64,000 bases of DNA from CBDCWQ01 sp965223435 (GTDB lineage: Bacteria > Myxococcota > Kuafuiibacteriia > Kuafuiibacteriales > Kuafuiibacteriaceae), in NCBI GenBank assembly GCA_965223435.1, contig CBDCWQ010000023.1, forward strand, positions 1,959,056 through 2,023,055, in the 5' to 3' direction. Shown in pieces: positions 44,917 through 53,871 of the stretch (position 1 is the stretch's first letter; every line of letters begins with the position of its first letter). Below the pieces are notes generated by a model. The model saw nothing but the letters and a program-made list of their open reading frames with translations. It was not told the DNA's origin and made no database searches. A program made the translations under genes and the position numbers.

Positions 44917-45897
44917 ATGAGGCACTCGCTTCTCGATACCGAAGTTCACGAAGTCCGCAGCCTTGCCCTGGAAACGGCCGTTCGGCGAATCAGTCAGGTC
45001 GTCCGTGGGAAGGAGGAGGTCATTGAGCTCACCATGATCGGCTTCCTCGCCCAGGGCCACGTCCTGCTCGAAGATGTGCCCGGCGTGGGGAAGACCACCC
45101 TGGCGCGGGCTGTGGCTGGGGTCATCGGCGGAACCTTTAACCGGGTTCAGTTGACCTCCGATCTTTTGCCGGCGGACATCGTGGGAGGACAGATTGTTGA
45201 CCGCGAGACTGGGCAGTTGTCATTTCGGCCTGGTCCGGTTTTTGCCAACGTCGTGCTCGCCGATGAGCTCAACCGGGCAACCCCGCGAACCCAAAGCGGT
45301 CTTCTTGAGGCGATGGCCGAGCGCTCCATCTCCGTCGATGGCGTGACCCACCGGCTTCCAGATCCTTTTTTTGTGATCGCAACGCAAAATCCGACCGAAC
45401 ACCACGGGGTCTACGTCGTTCCTCAGTCCCAAATGGATCGTTTTCTGTTCCGAACGGGTCTCGGCTATCCCTCCGATGAGATCGAACGTTCTCTCCTGAT
45501 GGGTAGGCCACGGGAGCAAAGCGGGGTGCACCGGGACTTGGCGTCTTTGGAACCGGTGTTTGAAAAAGACATGTTGCTCCAGCTGTTCCAAGCGGTGGAC
45601 GTGGTGGCCATCAGCGAGGCAGTGGCGACCTATCTTCAACAAATTGTCGCGGCCACCCGGGTATCGAGTGTCCTGTCTACCGGAATTTCTACCCGCGGCG
45701 CGCTCGCCTATGCGCGGGCGACCCGAGCGCGTGCGCTCTTGGACGGTCGCAGGTTTGTCACCCCGGACGACGTTCATGCGCTGGCGGTCCCCGTTTGTGC
45801 GCATCGTGTGCTCCTCAGAGGCAACGATCGGCCGACGCGAGAAGAGAGTGAAGCCATTGTGCATGAGATCGTCGCTCAGGTTCCGATCCCGGTGTAG
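44917..45897 (+). CDS. MoxR-family AAA+ ATPase
   Basis: 326 residues. Walker A is DVPGVGKTTLA, Walker B is ADELNRATP, sensor 1 is ATQNPTEHHG and the arginine finger region is SQMDRFLFR. MoxR ATPases act as chaperones with DUF58 and transglutaminase-type partners, exactly the next two genes. The ATG at 44917 has GAGGAAA upstream; an in-frame ATG at 44878 would add 13 residues. It starts a tight operon of four to five genes. Confidence 0.95.
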   Translation: MRHSLLDTEVHEVRSLALETAVRRISQVVRGKEEVIELTMIGFLAQGHVLLEDVPGVGKTTLARAVAGVIGGTFNRVQLTSDLLPADIVGGQIVDRETGQLSFRPGPVFANVVLADELNRATPRTQSGLLEAMAERSISVDGVTHRLPDPFFVIATQNPTEHHGVYVVPQSQMDRFLFRTGLGYPSDEIERSLLMGRPREQSGVHRDLASLEPVFEKDMLLQLFQAVDVVAISEAVATYLQQIVAATRVSSVLSTGISTRGALAYARATRARALLDGRRFVTPDDVHALAVPVCAHRVLLRGNDRPTREESEAIVHEIVAQVPIPV

Positions 45898-45899
45898 CT

Positions 45900-46988
45900 G
45901 TGGGCTTTATCCAGCGGATTTTGCATCCGCCCCGCAGGGCGATTCCCACGCGGGCGGGACTCTTTGCGTTGGCCACACCCATCGTCCTCGGTGTGGCTGC
46001 GATTTCATCCACGAACAACCTTCTGTTTATTCTCCTCGGCGCAGCGCTCGGATCCATTGTGCTTTCGGGCGTCCTCTCTGAACGCAATCTTCGAGGGGTT
46101 CAAGTCTCGGTAAAAAGCTCATCGGCGACATATCGCGGTGAACCGACACGACTCGTCGTGGAGTTTTCACGACCGACAAAACGAGACTTTCGTCCTGCAT
46201 ACGGCCTTCGGATCCGTGAACGACCCAAGGGCTTGTCGCTTCTTCGCTTCGCGGCAGGCCCACAAGATGGCGGAAAACTCGATGTAACCCTCGCTGTTTT
46301 GGATAAGGAGCGTGTGATGAGGGTGGGTGAGCGCACCTTCGAATATCGGGGCAAGGCAAAGCTGCTGCCATGCGAGTTGATTACCCAGTTTCCGTTTGCG
46401 CTTCTCAACAAATCTCGGGACATTGATGCGGACGTCGATATCCTTGTTCGCCCCCGGCGCGTTCCCGTTCCTGAGGCATTGGTTGACCCTCGGGGTGTTG
46501 CCCCCGACGGAGACAATGCGGTGACCAGGGGCGCTGGCGTAGAAGTCTATGGCCTTCGTGAACGGGAGGACCGAGACTCGCTCCTTCGGGTTCATGGCCT
46601 CCGTTCTTTGGCCCTTGGCAAGGAGGTTGTGCTCGAGACGGCTGGGGTGGAGCGCCCGATGGCTTGGCTTGGAGTGGTGAACCAGCTGGGTGGCGACGAT
46701 GAGGCTTTTGAACGAACTTTGGAGGTGGCTTCGGCCACCCTGACGGAGTGGGTGACGCGAGGCTATGCCGTCGGCCTGGTGACCCTAGACGGCCGCTTTT
46801 TCCCCGACGAGACCTCGACTGAGCGTATGCTGGATATTCTCGCGTTGTTAGAGCCCGTTGATCATGTTGATGTGAAGAATCCCGAGGGCGTTTTTTGGTT
46901 GATGCCGAAGGGGGTTCATTTTGCCGCACGCGTGGGCGCGGTCGTTGAAGGAGACGGTGAGATCGCGCTCGTAGGAGACCAAAAGTGA
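45900..46988 (+). CDS. DUF58-containing membrane protein
   Basis: 362 residues. Two N-terminal hydrophobic segments (LFALATPIVLGVAAISS; LLFILLGAALGSIVLSGVL) are followed by an extracytoplasmic-type beta region and the DUF58 stretch LREREDRDSLLRVHGLRSLA, which corresponds to the family RxYxxGDxxRxIHWxxSA. The Trp of RIHW is replaced by Gly. Start is GTG at 45900, two bases after the MoxR stop. It is the standard partner of MoxR, often carrying a vWA-like fold. Confidence 0.85.
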   Translation: MGFIQRILHPPRRAIPTRAGLFALATPIVLGVAAISSTNNLLFILLGAALGSIVLSGVLSERNLRGVQVSVKSSSATYRGEPTRLVVEFSRPTKRDFRPAYGLRIRERPKGLSLLRFAAGPQDGGKLDVTLAVLDKERVMRVGERTFEYRGKAKLLPCELITQFPFALLNKSRDIDADVDILVRPRRVPVPEALVDPRGVAPDGDNAVTRGAGVEVYGLREREDRDSLLRVHGLRSLALGKEVVLETAGVERPMAWLGVVNQLGGDDEAFERTLEVASATLTEWVTRGYAVGLVTLDGRFFPDETSTERMLDILALLEPVDHVDVKNPEGVFWLMPKGVHFAARVGAVVEGDGEIALVGDQK

Positions 46989-48844
46989 TTTCTGTCGGCC
47001 TGAACCTGGGCCGTCTTCATCGCTACACGTTGATGGCGACGGCCTCTCTTGGGGCCCTCGGGGTGATGAGTGGATCGATGCAGCTCACCGTTTCGGGTGC
47101 GGTTTTGGTGCTCGCTTTGTTTGTGACTTCCGGGCAGCTCCTTGATGTGCGCCGAAGCCGAGCGCGTACCCGCGTTGTCCACGGTTTGACGGTGGCGGGC
47201 TTTGTCTTCGCACTTGCGAGCCTGCCTTCCTCGCGGATCGATGCAGGCCTTGGCATCGTGATGCTGGGGATCTTCAATCGTTTTGCGCTGCGGCTTGGGC
47301 ACCGGGACGATCTTCTGATTCTGGGAGCCTCTGCAGGTCTCCTGGCTGCGGCTACAGTCATCACCCCGGGCGTGCTTTTTGGTCTGATAACCGTGATTTT
47401 TGTGCCCAGTATGCTGTGGGCTCTTTTTGCATCCATGATGATCGGATTGGGCGAGTCTTCGGCTTCAGACCGGGGCGGTTTGTCGAGGACCGACATTCTT
47501 GCGAAGAGGCCTGTCCCCCCAGTCTTGAGCCTCATCGCCGTCGGTGGGCTTCTTTTGACGTTGTTCGGGTACCTCGCGGTGTGTGCGCTCCCTCGGCATC
47601 GTTTTGGGCAGTTCTTGAGGCCTGGCTATTTCATGGCCCTTCCCGGGGCTGCCAACAGTATGAAGATGGAAACGGGTGGTATTTCGCAGCGGGGCGGAGC
47701 ACGCTCGGTGCTGCGGGTCGAACCGGCGCCGGGCGCACCTGGTGCGGCCGTGATCGGGCTCTACGCACGCTACTATGTGCTCGATAGCTTCGATGGCCGC
47801 AGCTGGAAAGGGGAAGCGAAACAGACTGCGTTCCCGGTCTTTGCGGCAAAAAATGAACCCGCAGACGCCAGTCCCCTTTGGAGGGCCGGCGAAAGCGCAT
47901 CCACGGTACGGGTCACGATGGAGCGCATCGTACGTCGCCACCAGCCGCATCCGGTGGCAGCCATCGGCCGGACCCGGCCCTCCAATTTGAACAAACCGGC
48001 TTTGCGTCGGAATTTCAGTGGTTCATGGATTCATCACGGGTCGTGGCCGAACGCCCGTTTGAGCTACAAGGTGTATCTTGATGAACCGGTGGACATCCAA
48101 TCGCTGCCGGTGGCTTTTCGCAAGAGCTTCGAAGAACGGATGCTGGCGCTTCCAGAGCTGGATCCACGGGTCAAAGACCTGGCCGAAACGCTGTTTGAAG
48201 GCAAAGAGACCGCACGTGAGAAGACGGACGCGGTCCTCAGATACTTTGCCCGCGGCTTTGAGTACAGCCTTGCTACGTTGCCTGGGACGTCCAAAGATCC
48301 ATTGGTTCGTTTTCTCTTTGAAGCCAAGCAAGGGCATTGTGAGCTTTATGCGAGCGCGGTGGCGGTCCTTTTGCGGATGGGCGGAGTGCCTGCGCGCGTG
48401 GCGACGGGCTACTACGGCGGGTGGTGGAATGAGCTGGGTGGTTACGTCGAGTTCACCCATGAAGATGCCCACGCTTGGGTTGAGGTGCGTGATGGGAAGG
48501 GTTGGCGTTTCGTGGACGCAACGCCTGCAGGGCGCCGGTCTCGTCGTCGCTTGAGCTCGGTCGCCTTGGCATGGCTTCGCGACATGAAGGACGCGATAGA
48601 AGCCTTCTGGTTTGCGAAGGTCATCGATTTTGACGAGTCTTCACGCAAGCGTCTGATGGCTTCGCTGACGGGCCGCCTCGGCCGTCTGGCATCCGCTCCC
48701 GCGGTGGGTCCGCTGGTTCGGTCAGGACGCGGCCGCTTCGCCCGAGCGGAGCCTCATGGGTGGACGGAGCATAGGCGTGGTGGCGGCTCTCGTGCTTTTG
48801 GGGGCGCTGGTGCTTGCTTTTTTGCTTTGGCCGCGACGGCCTGA
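46985..48844 (+). CDS. TgpA-like membrane transglutaminase
   Basis: 619 residues. About seven N-terminal transmembrane segments lead to an extracytoplasmic transglutaminase-like domain with a complete triad: C452 (KQGHCELYASAVA), H496 (HEDAHAWVEV) and D511 (DATPAG). Such proteins sit with MoxR and DUF58. GTG at 46985 overlaps the previous stop (GTGA). Homologues usually end with a further transmembrane segment and a cytoplasmic DUF4129-type tail; here that part appears in a different frame (48756 gene). The last 40 residues in this frame look unlike a real tail. Confidence 0.87.
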   Translation: MISVGLNLGRLHRYTLMATASLGALGVMSGSMQLTVSGAVLVLALFVTSGQLLDVRRSRARTRVVHGLTVAGFVFALASLPSSRIDAGLGIVMLGIFNRFALRLGHRDDLLILGASAGLLAAATVITPGVLFGLITVIFVPSMLWALFASMMIGLGESSASDRGGLSRTDILAKRPVPPVLSLIAVGGLLLTLFGYLAVCALPRHRFGQFLRPGYFMALPGAANSMKMETGGISQRGGARSVLRVEPAPGAPGAAVIGLYARYYVLDSFDGRSWKGEAKQTAFPVFAAKNEPADASPLWRAGESASTVRVTMERIVRRHQPHPVAAIGRTRPSNLNKPALRRNFSGSWIHHGSWPNARLSYKVYLDEPVDIQSLPVAFRKSFEERMLALPELDPRVKDLAETLFEGKETAREKTDAVLRYFARGFEYSLATLPGTSKDPLVRFLFEAKQGHCELYASAVAVLLRMGGVPARVATGYYGGWWNELGGYVEFTHEDAHAWVEVRDGKGWRFVDATPAGRRSRRRLSSVALAWLRDMKDAIEAFWFAKVIDFDESSRKRLMASLTGRLGRLASAPAVGPLVRSGRGRFARAEPHGWTEHRRGGGSRAFGGAGACFFALAATA

Positions 48845-49109
48845 GATCCTCGGAAAACGGCTCCGGCAGATTCTCGGCGCCCAAGAGGGAGAAAACGTGA
48901 GCTTAGAAGGCCTTTTGAAACGGGTGCCGCCCGGCGCCCAAGAACAAGCCCGCACGTGTGTCGCGCTCTACCACGAGTGGCGGTTCGCTCCGGACGGTGC
49001 TTCCCAGAAGGCACCCGTCGTTCAGGCCATGAAAGCGCTCAAGCGCGCGATGTTGGAGGCCAAGCGGGTGCCCCAGGCCTCCTCCGGGTTACGTTCGATG
49101 CGAAAGTAG
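48756..49109 (+). CDS. Small membrane-anchored protein, possible displaced C-terminus of the transglutaminase
   Basis: 117 residues: one transmembrane segment (VVAALVLLGALVLAFLLW) then a helical cytoplasmic tail with ALYHEWRFAPDG, recalling the DUF4129 tail of TgpA proteins. It overlaps the end of the transglutaminase gene by 89 bases in another frame. The same frame is open back to 48669 with strongly GC-rich third positions before the ATG, so a frameshift (natural or a sequencing error) joining the two is plausible. Otherwise it is an overlapping coupled gene. Confidence 0.65.
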   Translation: MGGRSIGVVAALVLLGALVLAFLLWPRRPEILGKRLRQILGAQEGENVSLEGLLKRVPPGAQEQARTCVALYHEWRFAPDGASQKAPVVQAMKALKRAMLEAKRVPQASSGLRSMRK

Positions 49110-49116
49110 GGGCGAT

Positions 49117-50625
49117 GTGCTGAACAAGGGTGCACGAAAGCTTCGCCGGCTTCTCAAGACGGGGTGGTTCGTGGCGTTGGTGTACACCGTCGCGGGGTTG
49201 GGGACCGCTTGGGGCACGCCCCCGGACTTCAGCGGGTCACCCAGCGACGGGGTTTTGCCCGACTGGGGCGGTCGGCTTCAAAGCGCGTTTGGGATTGTCG
49301 TGTTCCTCGGAGTCGCCTGGCTTTGGTCCTCGAACCGAAAGCACATCAATCGGAGAGTGGTTGTTGCGGGTTTGTCGCTTCAGTTGTTCCTGGGGCTCGT
49401 TGTCCAACTCCCGGCGGCGTCTGCATTGTTTTCAGGCTTCAACGGCGCGGTCATGGCGGTGTTGGATTGCAGCAACAAGGGCGCTGAGTTTCTGTTTGGC
49501 CGTTTGGCGGTTTCCAGAAATCTTCCGGTGGGGCCCTCGACGCTCCCGCCTCCGGAAGCGGGGGCTGAGGCCGCCTGGATGGAGGCCGCGAAAATGGGCG
49601 AAGTCGAGGTCCCGGGCGCGCCCCCTTGGCGTTTTGCGCCGGTCGGCGCCACGTTTGCGTTTGGGGTGTTGCCCACGCTCATTTTTTTTTCGGCCCTGAT
49701 GGGCGTGCTCTACCACCTCGGCGTCATGCCGCGTTTGATCCGCTTGATGGCGTGGGCCATGCACCGAACGATGGGTACCAGCGGCGCTGAGAGTTTTTCA
49801 GCCGCCGGCAATATCTTTGTCGGGCAGACCGAAGCGCCGCTGCTGATACGTCCATTCATTGAGGACCTGACCGAAAGCGAGCTTATGGCGGTGATGACCG
49901 GTGGTTTTGCGACGGTGGCGGGGGGGGTGATGGTCGCGTACGTGGGCATGCTTCACCAGGTGTTTCCAGGGATCGCGGGGCATCTGTTGTCGGCCTCGTT
50001 GATGAGTGCGCCCGCCGCCCTCGTGGTGGCGAAGATCATGGTTCCGGAGCCGGATCCGAAATGTGCAAAGACCTATGGCGGTGTGGATCTCGGTGTTTGG
50101 TCCGAGGCCACCAATGTGGTCGACGCCGCTGCCAAGGGTTCAGCGATTGGGCTCAAGTTGGCGCTCAACGTGGGGGCGATGCTTCTTTCGTTTGTGGCGC
50201 TCATCGCTCTTTTCAATGGTGGGTTGGCTTGGGTCTCGGGGCTTTTGGGCTTGGGCCAAGCGTGGAGCCTAGAGCGGGTTTTGGGGCTTTTTTTGGCGCC
50301 GGTGGCGTGGTGCATGGGTGTTCCTTGGGAGGATGCGCCGGTGATTGGCAGTCTCTTGGGCGTGAAAACGGTTCTTAACGAATTCTATGCCTACCTTCGG
50401 TTGCACGAGCTTTCGGGAACGCTGGTGCATCGGCGCTCCATGGTCATCGCGACCTACGCTTTGTGCGGTTTTGCGAACTTCAGTTCCATCGCGATTCAGA
50501 TCGGTGGCATCGGAACACTGGCGCCCGCGCGCCAAAGGGATCTTGCCCGGCTCGGATTCAAGGCGATGGTGGGAGGAAGCCTTGCGGCTTTTTTGACGGC
50601 GTGCGTGGTGGGCCTTTGGACGTAG
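49117..50625 (+). CDS. CNT-family nucleoside transporter (NupC-like)
   Basis: 502 residues with about ten hydrophobic segments. Concentrative nucleoside transporter signatures are visible: GAVMAVLDCSNKGAEFLFG, FAFGVLPTLIFFSALMGVLYHLG, GNIFVGQTEAPLLIRP, NEFYAYL and CGFANFSSIAIQIGGIG. It should take up nucleosides by H+ or Na+ symport. GTG at 49117 lies 7 bases after the preceding gene, so it may be transcribed from the MoxR operon. An N-terminal extension of about 40 residues resembles a signal segment (GTPPDFSGSPSDG). Confidence 0.92.
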   Translation: MLNKGARKLRRLLKTGWFVALVYTVAGLGTAWGTPPDFSGSPSDGVLPDWGGRLQSAFGIVVFLGVAWLWSSNRKHINRRVVVAGLSLQLFLGLVVQLPAASALFSGFNGAVMAVLDCSNKGAEFLFGRLAVSRNLPVGPSTLPPPEAGAEAAWMEAAKMGEVEVPGAPPWRFAPVGATFAFGVLPTLIFFSALMGVLYHLGVMPRLIRLMAWAMHRTMGTSGAESFSAAGNIFVGQTEAPLLIRPFIEDLTESELMAVMTGGFATVAGGVMVAYVGMLHQVFPGIAGHLLSASLMSAPAALVVAKIMVPEPDPKCAKTYGGVDLGVWSEATNVVDAAAKGSAIGLKLALNVGAMLLSFVALIALFNGGLAWVSGLLGLGQAWSLERVLGLFLAPVAWCMGVPWEDAPVIGSLLGVKTVLNEFYAYLRLHELSGTLVHRRSMVIATYALCGFANFSSIAIQIGGIGTLAPARQRDLARLGFKAMVGGSLAAFLTACVVGLWT

Positions 50626-50651
50626 TGTACCGGCTCACTTCGCTTGTACCC

Positions 50652-50869
50652 GTGTCGGCATTCTACGCGCGTAGCTTCAGTCACCGCCCATTCGGCCTTA
50701 CGGGTCCCGGTCCGAAGTGAATTCGGCCCACCCGTGACCCTCGGCTCACCCGCACCTCATATGGTCCATGTGTATGCCAAGCAAGTGAGCCGAGGGAATT
50801 TCGCAGCGGTTCACTTGGCTTTGACCGGTGTCGGCATTCTAGGCGCGTAGCCTCAGTTGCCGCGCATTC
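50652..50869 (+). repeat. Intergenic repeat region: copy B with direct and inverted repeats
   Basis: Copy B (50665-50749) matches copy A at 21609-21691. It begins with the perfect palindrome CTACGCGCGTAG (50663-50674). CCCTCGGCTCAC at 50738-50749 pairs with GTGAGCCGAGGG at 50785-50796. A 42-base stretch starting GTGTCGGCATTCTA at 50652 recurs with changes at 50828-50869. The region lies between convergent genes. Confidence 0.75.
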
Positions 50870-51314
50870 AGTTGACGTAGCGGCCGAGCATCCGGGCGAG
50901 TCCGGGGACCGCCGCCATGACGTTTTTCTCTCCTTGGGGCCGAAGCTTGCTGTAGGTCTTTTTGAGGGTACGGTGGTCTGAGCTTTGCGCCTTGTCGTCG
51001 GTGACCCGGAGGAGCGCGTTGGCGACCTCCCGCGCACGCCCATCGAGAAAGCGCTCGAACGCAGGGTTTTTTCCGTTTTGTACCCAGTCGCCGTAGAAAG
51101 GCTCGAGTTGGTCGACGAAGCGCTCGAGCAGGTGATCAACGATGTCCCGCACCAAAGTGGGCTTAACGGCTTGAACCGCTTTGTAACCAGCCTTGATGGC
51201 GACGCCGGAGAGACCGCCCTTCGATCGGACTTCGCTGTCCACCAGGCGTTCGGTGTCTTGAACAACCCCGGAGCGGTTGTCGGGGGCACAGAGGATTTCC
51301 TTGAGGGTCGTCAC
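50868..51314 (-). CDS. DUF6918-like protein
   Basis: 148 residues, soluble, no signal. The sequence pattern TTLKEILCAPDNRSGVVQD, GGLSGVAIKAGYKAVQAVKP, VVDHLLERFVDQLEPFY and KTYSKLRPQGEKNVMAAVP matches, from memory, the family DUF6918, seen in actinobacteria and myxobacteria. GTG at 51314 is chosen because TAAGGA lies 7-8 bases upstream and the family starts at this point; a longer reading from 51428 is not needed. Its stop lies inside the last element of the intergenic repeat. Function unknown. Confidence 0.75.
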   Translation of the reverse strand: MTTLKEILCAPDNRSGVVQDTERLVDSEVRSKGGLSGVAIKAGYKAVQAVKPTLVRDIVDHLLERFVDQLEPFYGDWVQNGKNPAFERFLDGRAREVANALLRVTDDKAQSSDHRTLKKTYSKLRPQGEKNVMAAVPGLARMLGRYVN

Positions 51315-51399
51315 GCTGGCGTCCTTACAATGGTTGCGCCCGAAAACCCAGGGTTTGCTGTGGTGGACAGGCGGTGAAAACCATGATGGATGAATACCG

Positions 51400-51951
51400 A
51401 TGGACTGGGGAACGGTGCTGCTGGGCATGGCGGTGGTCGTGGGGGCGGTGCCGGCTTCGGGTCAACCGGCGCGTCCGGCGTTGGTCCTCAAGGCCTTGAC
51501 GTTGCGGACCCAGGAAGGTTCTGGGGCGCCGGGGATTCACAAACGGGTCCGGGTGGCCCACCCGGAGGGATGGACGGGAGAGCTTCAGTCCGACGGCCGG
51601 TCGCTTCGGCTCTTTGGGCCCGAGGGCGAAGGCATGATGTTGATCGCTGCGGCGCTCCATCCGAGCCAACTGACGCCGTACCTGAAGGCTTTGAAAAACA
51701 GACATCCCTCAGCCGCGCCTTCGCCCCCCATGGCGCTGTCTCTGCCTGGTGTTCGCACGGACCTCGGTGAGCGCGCGACCCGTTTTGTGATTACGGGCAA
51801 AGAGGTGGGCGAGATGGTGATGGTTGAAAAACGGGGTGTCATCGTTCTCATGGTGACGGTGGTGGATCCGAATGCCTGGGAGAAACTCATGGGGATCATG
51901 GCACGCTGTTACCCTGCGATTGAGGTTGAGGATGTCGCCAGCCGGCCATGA
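51400..51951 (+). CDS. Exported protein of unknown function
   Basis: 183 residues with a short signal peptide (WGTVLLGMAVVVGAVPASG). The mature part has HPEGWTGELQSDGRSLRLFGPEG and later RFVITGKEVGEMVMVEKRG, a beta-rich pattern like small secreted proteins that test membrane or stress state. It overlaps the next gene (thiD) by 20 bases, so the two are translationally coupled, although no functional link is evident. Confidence 0.65.
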   Translation: MDWGTVLLGMAVVVGAVPASGQPARPALVLKALTLRTQEGSGAPGIHKRVRVAHPEGWTGELQSDGRSLRLFGPEGEGMMLIAAALHPSQLTPYLKALKNRHPSAAPSPPMALSLPGVRTDLGERATRFVITGKEVGEMVMVEKRGVIVLMVTVVDPNAWEKLMGIMARCYPAIEVEDVASRP

Positions 51952-52762
51952 AGGCGGGCCCCCTGTGGCCTTGACCATCGCGGGCAGTGATTCCGGGTGT
52001 GGCGCGGGGATTCAAGCGGATCTTAAAACCTTTGCGGCCCTTCAGGTTTTTGGGCTCTCAGCGGTGACTGCGGTGACCGCGCAGTCCACGGCCGAGCTTC
52101 GAGGTCTTTTCCCCGTGCCGGCTGAGGCGCTCGCTTTGCAGCTCGAGACGCTCTTTGCCGATTTTCGGGTGGGGGCGGTCAAGATTGGAATGTTGCCCGA
52201 GTCCAGTCATGTTGCGGTTGTGGCCGCTTTTGCTCGGGACTTTTCCGTGCCTTTGGTGGTCGACCCTGTTCGTCGTGCCAGCACCGGATCGGATTTGGTG
52301 GACCAAAGCGCCTTCACCGAGAGCGTAGCGCAGCTGTTCCCCCTGGCCACCCTCGTCACCCCGAATCTCGATGAGACCGAAGCGATCCTCGGACAGCGAC
52401 CTCGGGACGTCTCCGACATGGTGGAGGCCGGGAAGTGCTTGTTGGCTGCTTTCGGGACGCGGGCGGCCTTGGTCAAGGGCGGGCACCTTGACGCAGATCC
52501 AACCGATGTACTGGTCGCCCGTGGCTCCGCCCCCAGGTGCTTTGAGGGGGCCCGCATCACCGGGGTAGGTGGACATGGGACGGGGTGCACCTACGCGTCT
52601 GCCATCGCCGCGTATTTGGCGCGGGGCGAGGCTTTGGCGGAAGCGGTGTCTCATGCGCACCGCTATGTTCGTCGATCGCTCGAAGCTTCGGCTTTTTTGA
52701 CCGGGCTGGGACACGGTCGCGGTCCCCTTCATCATTTTCACGCGTACTACTCTTGGTCTTGA
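51932..52762 (+). CDS. thiD: Hydroxymethylpyrimidine/phosphomethylpyrimidine kinase
   Basis: ThiD phosphorylates HMP and HMP-P for thiamine synthesis. 276 residues of the ribokinase fold. Motifs: IAGSDSGCGAGIQADLKTF, TAVTAQST, KIGML, VVDPV, TPNLDE, and the anion-hole GVGGHGTGCTYASAIAAYLARG. One difference is DPVRRASTG where many homologues have DPVMVAKSG. The start ATG at 51932 has GAGGTTGAGG immediately before it. Confidence 0.93.
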   Translation: MSPAGHEGGPPVALTIAGSDSGCGAGIQADLKTFAALQVFGLSAVTAVTAQSTAELRGLFPVPAEALALQLETLFADFRVGAVKIGMLPESSHVAVVAAFARDFSVPLVVDPVRRASTGSDLVDQSAFTESVAQLFPLATLVTPNLDETEAILGQRPRDVSDMVEAGKCLLAAFGTRAALVKGGHLDADPTDVLVARGSAPRCFEGARITGVGGHGTGCTYASAIAAYLARGEALAEAVSHAHRYVRRSLEASAFLTGLGHGRGPLHHFHAYYSWS

Positions 52763-52794
52763 GGCGCGCTCAAGCCTACTTCGGAGCTCGAGTG

Positions 52795-52823
52795 TTGACG
52801 CGGTGTTGGGTCGGTCTTAGTTT
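52795..52823 (+). promoter_or_regulatory. Candidate promoter for the TRAP transporter operon
   Basis: TTGACG at 52795-52800 and TAGTTT at 52818-52823 are separated by 17 bases, just ahead of the TatT gene. Match by eye. Confidence 0.4.
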
Positions 52824-52843
52824 CCTTGGCTGTGGGGCCCGAG

Positions 52844-53869
52844 GTGAAGGCGAACGCCCAAAACCTGTCTCGAACCCAGCGCCCAGCTTCGCACGGGGGG
52901 TCGCCCAGGCTGGCGCCTTGGGCGGCAGGCGGCGCCTTGGGTTTCCTCGGATGGGCTTCGGTGTGTTTGACGGGTTGTGTGTCGTCGTTGGCGACGGGGG
53001 CCCTGGCTGATGCGATGGCGGGTTCGGGCTCGACGTATGCGACCGACGATGATCCAGAGCTGGTCCGTGAGGCGGTTCCTTTTGCCCTCAAAACGATGGA
53101 AGCCGTGCTCCAAAAAACACCGGATCATCAGGGCCTTTTGATTGCACTTGCTTCTGGCTTTACCCAGTATGGGTTTGCCTTTGTGGCGGAGGATGCCCAC
53201 CGTCTTTCGGAGGATGACATTGACGCTGCCCTTCGCCTTGAACGGCGCGCGCAACGTCTTTACCTTCGCGCGCGGGGCTATGCCCTTCGAGGCCTTGAGC
53301 TTCGGCATCCGCAATTTTTGGAGCGTCTTCAAGAAGACGAACCCGGTACGCTCGCTGCCCTCACGCAGGAGGACGTTGCTCTGTTGTACTGGATGACGGC
53401 CTCTTGGGCCTTGGCCATTGGCACGGCGAAAAACGATCCCGAGCTTCTTGCTGACTACCCGCTTTTGTTCCCCATGGCGCGCCGCGCCCTGGCGTTGAAC
53501 GAAAGCTGGGGCGACGGAGCGGTTCACGATTTGCTGCTTTCCTTGGAGGCTTCTTTTCCGGGGGGGAGTCCCAAGCGGGCCCGGGCACATTTTGAGCGGG
53601 CGGTGGAGCTTGCCCAGGGGACGAAGGCGGGCTCCTTTGTCTCGTTGGCAGAACGGGTGTGTGTGAAGGAGCAGAACGCGAAGGAGTTTCATGACCTTCT
53701 CGGCCGTGCGTTGGCCATCGACCCCGATGCCCATCCCGAATCGCGCTTGGAGAACATTGTGATGCAGCGGCGTGCGGCACGGCTGCAGGCGATGTCCGAA
53801 GATTTGTTCCTTGAAGATGTGGCCCCTTTGGAACGTCCAACCGACGACATGCAGAGAAAGAGGCTTTGA
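52844..53869 (+). CDS. TatT-family lipoprotein of a TRAP transporter
   Basis: About 341 residues. A long basic n-region leads to a lipobox CLTGC, so the protein is a lipoprotein. The helical body (DDPELVREAVPFALKTMEAVL; GFTQYGFAFVAEDA; ALLYWMTASWALAI) fits the TRAP T-component (TatT) family, a trimeric TPR-like ring that docks the substrate-binding P subunit. GTG at 52844 is the likely start; TTG 52826 and GTG 52832 are alternatives. The stop overlaps or abuts the next start, so it is cotranslated with the P subunit. Confidence 0.82.
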   Translation: MKANAQNLSRTQRPASHGGSPRLAPWAAGGALGFLGWASVCLTGCVSSLATGALADAMAGSGSTYATDDDPELVREAVPFALKTMEAVLQKTPDHQGLLIALASGFTQYGFAFVAEDAHRLSEDDIDAALRLERRAQRLYLRARGYALRGLELRHPQFLERLQEDEPGTLAALTQEDVALLYWMTASWALAIGTAKNDPELLADYPLLFPMARRALALNESWGDGAVHDLLLSLEASFPGGSPKRARAHFERAVELAQGTKAGSFVSLAERVCVKEQNAKEFHDLLGRALAIDPDAHPESRLENIVMQRRAARLQAMSEDLFLEDVAPLERPTDDMQRKRL

Positions 53870-53871
53870 AG

